A stretch of 64,000 bases of DNA from Streptomyces sp. I6 (GTDB lineage: Bacteria; Actinomycetota; Actinomycetes; Streptomycetales; Streptomycetaceae): contig RHDP01000001.1 in the NCBI GenBank assembly GCA_003725745.1, positions 5,030,501 through 5,094,500 of the forward strand, read 5' to 3'. A model generated the notes under the pieces. It searched no databases, was not told where the DNA came from, and saw only the letters and a program-made list of their open reading frames with translations. This document shows, piece after piece, positions 58,076 to 64,000 of this stretch (its first letter is position 1; each line of letters opens with the position of its first letter). A program made the position numbers and the translations under genes.

Positions 58076-59212
58076 TCAGCGCCGGAGCGGCAGGGCTGCC
58101 AGTTCCGCCACCGCCCAGGTGAGCGGAGCGAAGACCGCGAGCAGGACCACGGCCCGGAGCAGGGCGGTGGCCTGCAGCAGGGTCGCGGAGGCGCCCAGTT
58201 CCAGCAGGCCCGCCCGGGTGGCCGCGCGGGCCTGCCGCGCCTCCACCGCCGAGGTCAGCAGAGTCGCCACGGTGCAGGCCGCGACGAGCGCCGCCCCGAG
58301 GGCGGTGAGCGGGCCGAAGGGCTGCGGCCGTTCCCCGGCGAGCGCGGAGGCCGCGATCAGGGCGGACACCACGGCGCACGCGACCCCGAGCGGGCGGCCG
58401 ATCCGGCGTGCGTCGTCCATGAGCGCCCGCCCCGCGAGCAGGCGCATCGCTCCGGGCCGCACGGACTGCAGTACCCGCCCGCACAGATGGACGATGCCGG
58501 GGCCGGCCATCGCGAGCCCGACCGCGGTCAGCGTCCAGCCCGCGAGCACCCCTCCGGTGGCACCGCTCGCCCCCTCCGTGCCCCGGGCCGTGTACGACTC
58601 GACCGCGACGCCCACGGCCGTCAGCGCGACACCCCAGGGGAGGCCGGTGGGAGCTCCCGCGGGGCGCTCGGGCTCGTCGCCGGGGAGTTCGCCGGTCCTG
58701 CTGCGGGGCGGACGGAAGGCGAGTGCGGCCGCCCCGGCACCGAGGACCGGGACGAGCGCGAGGAGCAGGACCACCGCACCCGGCGGCAGCGGCTCGCCCG
58801 CGGCGAGCAGTTCCGCCGCATCGCCGTCGAACGGTGTTCCGCTGAGGTCGCCGCGCAGGTGCAGGAAGAACAGCAGGGCCACCGCGCTGCCGAGGACACC
58901 GGACAGGGCGGTGGACGCGGCGGCCAGCGCGCTCATCCGTACCGGTCCCAGTCCGACGGCGGACAGGCCCTGGCGTGGCCGCGTGCCCGGATCCGTACGC
59001 GCCACCGCCACGGCCAGCTGGACGGTGGCTGCCAGCGGGGCGAGACACCAGGCCAGCCGCTGCGCCGCCGGGTCGGCGGGGTGCGGGCCGGTCACCGCGT
59101 AGGCCAGCGTGCACAGCAGGAGGAAGCCGACGCCCGCCGAGGCCGCCGCCACCAGGAGGCGGCGCAGCAGGACCAGGGGGTGGGAGCCGCGGCTCAGACG
59201 GAGAGCGAGCAC
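58076..59212 (-). CDS. ABC transporter permease-like membrane protein
   Basis: 378 residues with about eight hydrophobic helices (LLRRLLVAAASAGVGFLLLCTLAYAV, MSALAAASTALSGVLGSAVALLFFL, AVVLLLALVPVLGAGAAALA, GWTLTAVGLAMAGPGIVHL and others). No binding protein is encoded, so it probably belongs to an exporter or FtsX/MacB-like system with the upstream ATPase. GTG 59212 has GGAAGG nine bases upstream and overlaps the ATPase stop by 19 bases. Confidence 0.75.
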   Translation of the reverse strand: MLALRLSRGSHPLVLLRRLLVAAASAGVGFLLLCTLAYAVTGPHPADPAAQRLAWCLAPLAATVQLAVAVARTDPGTRPRQGLSAVGLGPVRMSALAAASTALSGVLGSAVALLFFLHLRGDLSGTPFDGDAAELLAAGEPLPPGAVVLLLALVPVLGAGAAALAFRPPRSRTGELPGDEPERPAGAPTGLPWGVALTAVGVAVESYTARGTEGASGATGGVLAGWTLTAVGLAMAGPGIVHLCGRVLQSVRPGAMRLLAGRALMDDARRIGRPLGVACAVVSALIAASALAGERPQPFGPLTALGAALVAACTVATLLTSAVEARQARAATRAGLLELGASATLLQATALLRAVVLLAVFAPLTWAVAELAALPLRR

Positions 59213-59922
59213 TCGGCCCGGCCTTCCGTGTCGGTGTCCTGCGCCGGGGTGACGCGCCGGCCGTCCACCAGGGTCACACCGCGGTCGGCGAGCGTCGCGA
59301 CCTCCTCGTCGTGGGTCGCGAGCACGAGGGTGATGCGGTGGGACCGGGCTGCCGTGGTGAGGGTGCGCAGTACCTGGGCCCGGTCGGCGCTGTGCAGGGT
59401 CGCGGTCGGCTCGTCGGCGAACAGCACCGCGGGAGTGGTGACCAGGGCGCGGGCGAGAGCGATCCGCTGCCGCTGCGACTGCAGCAGGGCCCGGGGGCGG
59501 GTGCGGGCGCAGCGGCCGATGTCGAGCCGCTCCATCCACTCCAGTGCGGCGGCCCTGGCCTTGCGGTGCGAGGAGCCGCGCAGCAGCAGCGGCAGCGCCG
59601 TGTTCTCCCAGGCGGTCAGTTCGGGCACCAGCTGGGGCTCCGGCCCGATCCAGCCGAAGCGCTCGCGCCGCAGCCGCTCGCGGTTCAGTGCCCCCATGGT
59701 GTGGACGGGTGTGCTGTTGAACCACACCTCGCCCTGCTGCGGCACGATCTGGCCCGAGAGGCAGCGCAGCAGGGTCGTCTTCCCGCTGCCGCGCGGGCCG
59801 TTCACGGCGAGGATCTCGCCCTCGCGCACCCCGAGGGAGACTCCGCGGAGGGCGGGCGAGCCGCCGAAGTCGTGGTTCAGGGACCTCGCCCACAGCACAT
59901 CGTTGTCCGGCGGGACCACCAT
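59194..59922 (-). CDS. ABC transporter ATPase with altered signature motif
   Basis: 242 residues of the MacB/LolD size class. Walker A is NGPRGSGKTTLL and Walker B is VLFADEPTA, with H-loop LVLATHDEE. The signature normally LSGGQ reads LLQSQRQRIALARAL, and the Q-loop region reads GWIGPEPQL instead of the usual phenylalanine-glutamine. ATP hydrolysis may be weak or asymmetric. ATG 59922 has GAGGTG six bases upstream; GTG 59931 is the alternative. It is transcribed with the permease. Confidence 0.82.
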   Translation of the reverse strand: MVVPPDNDVLWARSLNHDFGGSPALRGVSLGVREGEILAVNGPRGSGKTTLLRCLSGQIVPQQGEVWFNSTPVHTMGALNRERLRRERFGWIGPEPQLVPELTAWENTALPLLLRGSSHRKARAAALEWMERLDIGRCARTRPRALLQSQRQRIALARALVTTPAVLFADEPTATLHSADRAQVLRTLTTAARSHRITLVLATHDEEVATLADRGVTLVDGRRVTPAQDTDTEGRAECSLSV

Positions 59923-60035
59923 GGCGTGCACCTCGGTTCAGATCCGTGGGTTTCCGTTCCGCCGCACGGCGAACGGTCCCGATGCCGATCGGTCACAGCA
60001 CCGTAGGGACTCCGGGCCGGGTACGGGCACGGCAC

Positions 60036-60083
60036 GCGGCCCGGACGCCTCCCTTCTCACTCGAAGGGAGGCGTCCGGGCCGC
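60036..60083 (-). terminator. Terminator after the aminotransferase
   Basis: A perfect 20-bp inverted repeat (GCGGCCCGGACGCCTCCCTT and complement) with an 8-base loop. It lies 65 bases beyond the aminotransferase stop on the minus strand and would also shield the ABC pair from read-through. Confidence 0.85.
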
Positions 60084-60147
60084 GGGGGCCGGCGGCCGGG
60101 CGGCGCGAGCGCGCCACCGGCCACCGGGGTGGGACGGGGACCCGGTC

Positions 60148-61535
60148 CTACAGCTTCGACCAGGCCTCGGTGAGGACGCCGCGCAGGATCTGCTCGATCT
60201 CGTCGAAGGTCTGCTGGGTGGAGATCAGCGGCGGGGCGAGCTGGACGACCGGGTCGCCGCGGTCGTCGGCGCGGCAGTAGAGCCCGGCGTCGAACAGCGC
60301 CTTGGAGAGGAAGCCGTAGAGGACCCGCTCGGTCTCCTCCTCGTTGAAGGACTCCTTGGTGTTCTTGTCCTTCACGAGTTCGATGCCGTAGAAGAAGCCG
60401 TTGCCGCGGACGTCGCCGACGATCGGCAGGTCGTGCAGCTTCTGGAGCGTCGAGAGGAAAGCGCCCTCGTTGTCCAGGACGTGCTGGTTGAGCTTCTCGC
60501 GCTCCAACAGGTCGAGGTTGGCGAGGCCGACGGCCGCGGAGACGGGGTGGCCGCCGAAGGTGTAGCCGTGCAGGAAGGTGTTGTCGCCCTTGTAGAACGG
60601 CTCGGCGAGCCGGTCGGAGACGATGCAGGCGCCGATCGGGGAGTATCCCGAGGTCATGCCCTTGGCGCAGGTGATCATGTCGGGCACGTAGCCGAACTTG
60701 TCGCAGGCGAAGGTCTTGCCCAGGCGGCCGAAGGCGCAGATGACCTCGTCGGAGACCAGCAGCACGTCGTACTGGTCGCAGATCTCACGGACCCGCTGGA
60801 AGTAGCCGGGGGCGGCGGGAAGCAGCCGCCGGCGTTCTGCACGGGCTCCAGGAAGACCGCGGCGACGGTGTCGGGGCCCTCGAAGAGGATCTGCTGCTCG
60901 ATCTGGTCGGCGGCCCAGCGGCCGAAGGCCTCGGGGTCGTCGCCGTGCAGCGGCGCGCGGTAGATGTTGGTGTTCGGGACCTTGTGCGCACCCGGCACCA
61001 GCGGCTCGAACGGGGCCTTCAGCCCGGGCAGGCCGGTGATGGACAGGGCTCCCTGCGGGGTGCCGTGGTACGCGACCGCGCGGGAGATCACCTTGTACTT
61101 GGTGGGCTTGCCGGTGAGCTTGAAGTACTGCTTGGCGAGCTTCCAGGCGGTCTCGACCGCCTCGCCGCCGCCGGTGGTGAAGAAGACCTTGTTGAGGTCG
61201 CCGGGGGCCTCGCCCGCGAGGCGCTCGGCCAGTTCGACAGCCTTCGGGTGGGCGTAGGACCACACGGGGAAGAAGGCGAGTTCCTCGGCCTGCCTGGCGG
61301 CCACCTCGGCCAGCTCCCGGCGGCCGTGGCCCGCCTGGACCACGAACAGGCCGGCGAGGCCGTCGAGGTAGCGCTTGCCCTTGTCGTCGTAGATGTAGGT
61401 GCCTTCACCGCGCACGATGGTGGGCACGGGGGAGTTCTCGTACGACGACATGCGGGTGAAGTGCATCCACAGGTGGTCGTAGGCGGACTTGGAGAGGTCG
61501 CTGCGGTCCTTGCTCACGGCTATCGGGTTCCCCAC
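60148..61535 (-). CDS. Class III aminotransferase, frameshifted in this sequence
   Basis: A PLP-dependent aminotransferase of the omega-amino acid/polyamine type, 462 aa after repair. Recognisable parts are MHFTRMSSYENSPVPTIVRGEGTYIYDDKGKRYLDGLAGLFV, FFTTGGGEAVETAWKLA, AVAYHGTPQGALSITG, VSDEVICAFGRLGKTF, and the PLP-lysine motif TCAKGMTSGYSPIGACI. The frame breaks in the catalytic middle; one base added to the G5 run (plus strand) at 60808-60812 joins NAGGCFPPP to GYFQRVREICDQYDV. Next to gamma-aminobutyraldehyde-type dehydrogenase it may transaminate putrescine or GABA. The start GTG 61535 overlaps the regulator gene; GTG 61517 is an alternative. Confidence 0.87.
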
Positions 61536-62026
61536 ATATAGGTCTGCTTCTTGAGCTTGAGGTAGACGAAGCTCTCGGTGGAGCGCACACCGGGGAGGGT
61601 GCGGATGCGCCGGTTGATCACTTCAAGCAGGTGGTCGTCGTCCTCGCAGACGATCTCCACCATCAGGTCGAACGAGCCCGCCGTCATGACGACGTACTCG
61701 CACTCGGACATGGCGGTGAGCGCGTCTGCCACCGGGTCCAGGTCGCCTTCGACGTTGATCCCGACCATCGCCTGGCGCCGCAGGCCCACGGTGAGCGGGT
61801 CCGTGACGGCGACGATCTGCATCACGCCCTGGTCGAGCAGCTTCTGGACGCGCTGCCGGACGGCCGCCTCGGACAGGCCCACGGCCTTCCCTATCGCGGC
61901 GTAGGGACGGCGTCCGTCCTCCTGCAACTGCTCGATGATCGCCAGGGAGACGGCATCGATCGTGGGGGAGGTGCCACCCCCGGTCCTGGAGTCCGCGCTT
62001 CGACTTGCCACGAGCACACTGTGCAC
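61520..62026 (-). CDS. Lrp/AsnC-family regulator
   Basis: 168 residues: an N-terminal helix-turn-helix (AIIEQLQEDGRRPYAAIGKAVGLSEAAVRQRVQKLLDQG) and the C-terminal RAM ligand domain (EYVVMTAGSFDLMVEIVCEDDDHLLEVI). It overlaps the aminotransferase gene by 16 bases and is divergent from the aldehyde dehydrogenase, so it most likely controls both in response to an amino acid or amine. Confidence 0.92.
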   Translation of the reverse strand: MHSVLVASRSADSRTGGGTSPTIDAVSLAIIEQLQEDGRRPYAAIGKAVGLSEAAVRQRVQKLLDQGVMQIVAVTDPLTVGLRRQAMVGINVEGDLDPVADALTAMSECEYVVMTAGSFDLMVEIVCEDDDHLLEVINRRIRTLPGVRSTESFVYLKLKKQTYMWGTR

Positions 62027-62052
62027 CGGAGTCGTGGTTTCTGCAACCGGTG

Positions 62053-62083
62053 AGCGATGAAATTCGTTGTTTAGCGATGGAAA
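62053..62083. promoter_or_regulatory. Direct repeat in the divergent promoter region, possible Lrp site
   Basis: AGCGATGAAA (62053) and AGCGATGGAA (62073) are 20 bases apart, about two helical turns, in the AT-richest part of the gap between the Lrp-type gene and the dehydrogenase. Confidence 0.4.
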
Positions 62084-62201
62084 AGTTACCGATTTCGAAG
62101 TCGAGCGGTGTCGGGTCTGTCGAAAGCGTCGCTCGTCGGGCTAGCCTGGGCCGCGTAGTGTGGGGGTGTCTCACCCATCGGACATCTGAGGAGGGGTGGC
62201 T

Positions 62202-63641
62202 GTGACCACCGAACTGCGTCGTCTGCGCAATTACATCGACGGAGAGTTCCGGGACGCCGCTGACGGGCGGACCATCGAGGTGGTCAACCCGGCCACGGGC
62301 GAGGCGTACGCGACCTCCCCGCTGTCCGGCCAGGCGGACGTGGACGCCGCCATGGCCGCCGCCGCCGCGGCGTTCCCCGGCTGGCGCGACACCACGCCGG
62401 CCGAGCGCCAGAAGGCCCTGCTGAAGATCGCGGACGCCTTCGAGGAGCGGGCCGAGGAGCTGATCGCGGCCGAGTCGGAGAACACCGGCAAGCCGCTCGG
62501 GCTCACCCGCAGCGAAGAGATCCCCCCCATGGTCGACCAGGTCCGCTTCTTCGCGGGCGCGGCCCGGATGCTGGAGGGCCGCTCCGCAGGCGAGTACATG
62601 GAGGGGCTGACCTCCATCGTGCGCCGTGAGCCGGTCGGCGTCTGCGCGCAGGTCGCCCCGTGGAACTACCCGATGATGATGGCCGTGTGGAAGTTCGCCC
62701 CGGCCCTCGCCGCCGGCAACACCGTGGTGCTCAAGCCGTCCGACACCACCCCGGCCTCCACCGTCCTGATCGCCGAGATCATCGGCTCGATCGTCCCGAA
62801 GGGCGTCTTCAACGTCATCTGCGGCGACCGCGACACCGGGCGGATGATGGTCGAGCACCCGGTCCCGGCGATGGCCTCCATCACCGGTTCGGTACGGGCC
62901 GGTATGCAGGTCGCCGAGTCGGCGTCGAAGGACCTCAAGCGGGTGCACCTGGAGCTGGGCGGCAAGGCCCCGGTCGTCGTGTTCGAGGACACCGACATCG
63001 CGAAGGCCGTCGAGGACATCTCCGTCGCCGGCTTCTTCAACGCAGGCCAGGACTGCACGGCCGCGACCCGCGTACTGGTGCACGAGTCCATCCACGACGA
63101 GTTCGTGAGCGCGCTGGCCAAGGCCGCGCAGGAGACCAAGACCGGCATGCCCGACGACGAGGACGTGCTGTTCGGCCCGCTCAACAACGAGAACCAGCTG
63201 AACCAGGTCTCCGGCTTCATCGACCGGCTCCCGGCCCACGCGAAGGTCGAGGCCGGCGGCCAGCGGGTCGGCGACAAGGGCTACTTCTACGCCCCGACGG
63301 TCGTCTCCGGCCTCAAGCAGGACGACGAGATCGTCCAAAAGGAGGTCTTCGGGCCGGTCATCACGGTCCAGTCCTTCACCGACGAGGCCCAGGCCGTCGA
63401 GTACGCGAACGGCGTGGAGTACGCCCTCGCTTCGTCGGTCTGGACGAAGGACCACGCCCGCGCGATGCGCATGTCCAAGGTGCTGGACTTCGGCTGCGTG
63501 TGGATCAACACCCACATCCCGCTGGTCGCCGAGATGCCGCACGGCGGCTTCAAGAAGTCCGGATACGGCAAGGACCTGTCGGCGTACGGCTTCGACGACT
63601 ACACGCGCATCAAGCACGTGATGACGTCCCTCGACGCGTAA
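62202..63641 (+). CDS. Aldehyde dehydrogenase, gamma-aminobutyraldehyde/betaine-aldehyde type
   Basis: NAD-dependent oxidation of aminoaldehydes to acids. The 479-residue protein has VAPWNYPMMMAVWKFAPALAAGN, LELGGKAPVVVFEDTDI with the general-base Glu, the catalytic Cys in FFNAGQDCTAATRV, and KEVFGPVITV. Together with the divergent aminotransferase this fits the putrescine to 4-aminobutanal to GABA route. GTG 62202 is chosen because GAGGAGGGG lies five bases upstream; GTG 62196 lies inside that SD. A terminator follows. Confidence 0.92.
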   Translation: MTTELRRLRNYIDGEFRDAADGRTIEVVNPATGEAYATSPLSGQADVDAAMAAAAAAFPGWRDTTPAERQKALLKIADAFEERAEELIAAESENTGKPLGLTRSEEIPPMVDQVRFFAGAARMLEGRSAGEYMEGLTSIVRREPVGVCAQVAPWNYPMMMAVWKFAPALAAGNTVVLKPSDTTPASTVLIAEIIGSIVPKGVFNVICGDRDTGRMMVEHPVPAMASITGSVRAGMQVAESASKDLKRVHLELGGKAPVVVFEDTDIAKAVEDISVAGFFNAGQDCTAATRVLVHESIHDEFVSALAKAAQETKTGMPDDEDVLFGPLNNENQLNQVSGFIDRLPAHAKVEAGGQRVGDKGYFYAPTVVSGLKQDDEIVQKEVFGPVITVQSFTDEAQAVEYANGVEYALASSVWTKDHARAMRMSKVLDFGCVWINTHIPLVAEMPHGGFKKSGYGKDLSAYGFDDYTRIKHVMTSLDA

Positions 63642-63681
63642 CCGGATCCCGCGGGCGGGCCACCCTCCCACGGGCTCCGTA

Positions 63682-63714
63682 CGAGGCCACCAGGGCATCG
63701 CCCCGGTGGCCTCG
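63682..63714 (+). terminator. Terminator after the aldehyde dehydrogenase
   Basis: Perfect 10-bp arms CGAGGCCACC / GGTGGCCTCG enclose an inner 4-bp GGGC/GCCC stem with an ATC loop, 40 bases after the stop. Confidence 0.7.
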
Positions 63715-63858
63715 GGCGTGTCCGGAGCCTCAGCGAGCCCTCGACGGCGGGAGCCCCACCGAGCCCTCGACAGGTTGTCGGCGCGCCGGCCTCCGCCTCG
63801 ACGGACCGTCCATTGCCGCCCGGTCCGCCCGCCCGGCATCCTGCCGACCGTGCCCGCC

Positions 63859-64000
63859 ATGCCGAAGCGACTCCCGATGCCCGGTACGTCCCGCCTCCCG
63901 ACCCGGCGCTCCGTGCTGCGCGCCCTGGGCGCCGCCGCGGCCGGAGCCGCGGGGCTCCCGCTCGCGGGCTGCGGGGTGCCCCGGCCTACGCACGGCCCGC
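63859..64000 (+). CDS. Start of a TAT-exported lipoprotein, PotD-like (partial)
   Basis: 47 codons before the window ends. The sequence has a twin-arginine motif (TRRSVLRAL), an Ala-rich hydrophobic stretch and a lipobox LAGC, giving a lipid-anchored exported protein. In Streptomyces a polyamine-binding PotD gene follows this aldehyde dehydrogenase; the location supports that but the binding domain itself is outside the window. ATG 63859 is taken as start; GTG 63850 is also in frame. Confidence 0.6.
   Translation, partial: MPKRLPMPGTSRLPTRRSVLRALGAAAAGAAGLPLAGCGVPRPTHGP

Overview
The window is Streptomyces chromosome, or a very close relative, from the conserved core. It has very high GC with strong G/C third-position bias and GTG, TTG and possible CTG starts. 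It carries lineage markers: sporulation sigma factor whiG, nsdA, an amtB-glnK-glnD cluster behind a GlnR box, four tandem type I signal peptidases, and DUF2469. I cannot name the species.

Layout. 1-4175: rsmD, coaD, a DivIVA-like coiled-coil protein, yceD (DUF177), rpmF and rnc. 4388-7677: mutM, a secreted CAP-domain protein, acylphosphatase and a small conserved protein. 7929-14930: smc, a GlcP-type glucose permease and ftsY. 15225-22333: a primase/polymerase-domain protein, nsdA, and amtB-glnK-glnD. 22460-26109: ffh and a second FtsH-like protease. 26422-28720: a methyltransferase and a SprT-like HExxH protein around 0.85 kb of apparently non-coding DNA. 28952-31573: rpsP-khpA-rimM-trmD-rplS. 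31646-36009: four signal peptidases, a NUDIX hydrolase and DUF2469. 36117-40439: yraN, a ComM/YifB ATPase, dprA and whiG. 40548-42268: a TetR regulator facing an M23-like protein. 42530-47148: rpsB-tsf-pyrH-frr-cdsA. 47149-52629: an accessory stretch (secreted alpha/beta hydrolase, FG-GAP protein, two hypotheticals, a repeat element). 52630-57906: rlmN and a TPP-riboswitch-controlled thiamine ABC transporter. 58076-59922: a small ABC exporter-like pair. 60148-64000: aminotransferase, Lrp/AsnC regulator, aldehyde dehydrogenase and the start of a PotD-like lipoprotein, together resembling polyamine/GABA use.

How it works together. Much of the window serves translation and protein export: ribosomal proteins and their modification or maturation factors, EF-Ts and Frr, SRP (ffh, ftsY), and signal peptidases. 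Around this sit chromosome maintenance (smc, mutM, dprA), nitrogen control (GlnR box, AmtB, GlnK, GlnD), development (whiG, nsdA) and vitamin B1 uptake.

Data quality. Nine genes (rsmD, smc, glnD twice, sipZ, dprA, cdsA, the FG-GAP gene, the aminotransferase, and probably ftsH2) are interrupted. Every break is repaired by adding one base to a short G or C run, and the repaired lengths become multiples of three. The set includes genes expected to be essential, such as cdsA. I read these as homopolymer deletions in the assembly, not gene decay, and annotate the repaired spans.

Most unusual non-gene signals: a dispersed, MITE-like repeat present twice (about 5591-5751 and 50380-50591); a 70-base polypyrimidine tract at 41511-41580; two pairs of DnaA-box-like 9-mers with identical 18-bp spacing; a 23-bp perfect operator-like palindrome at 47626-47648; and several tandem repeats at gene boundaries.
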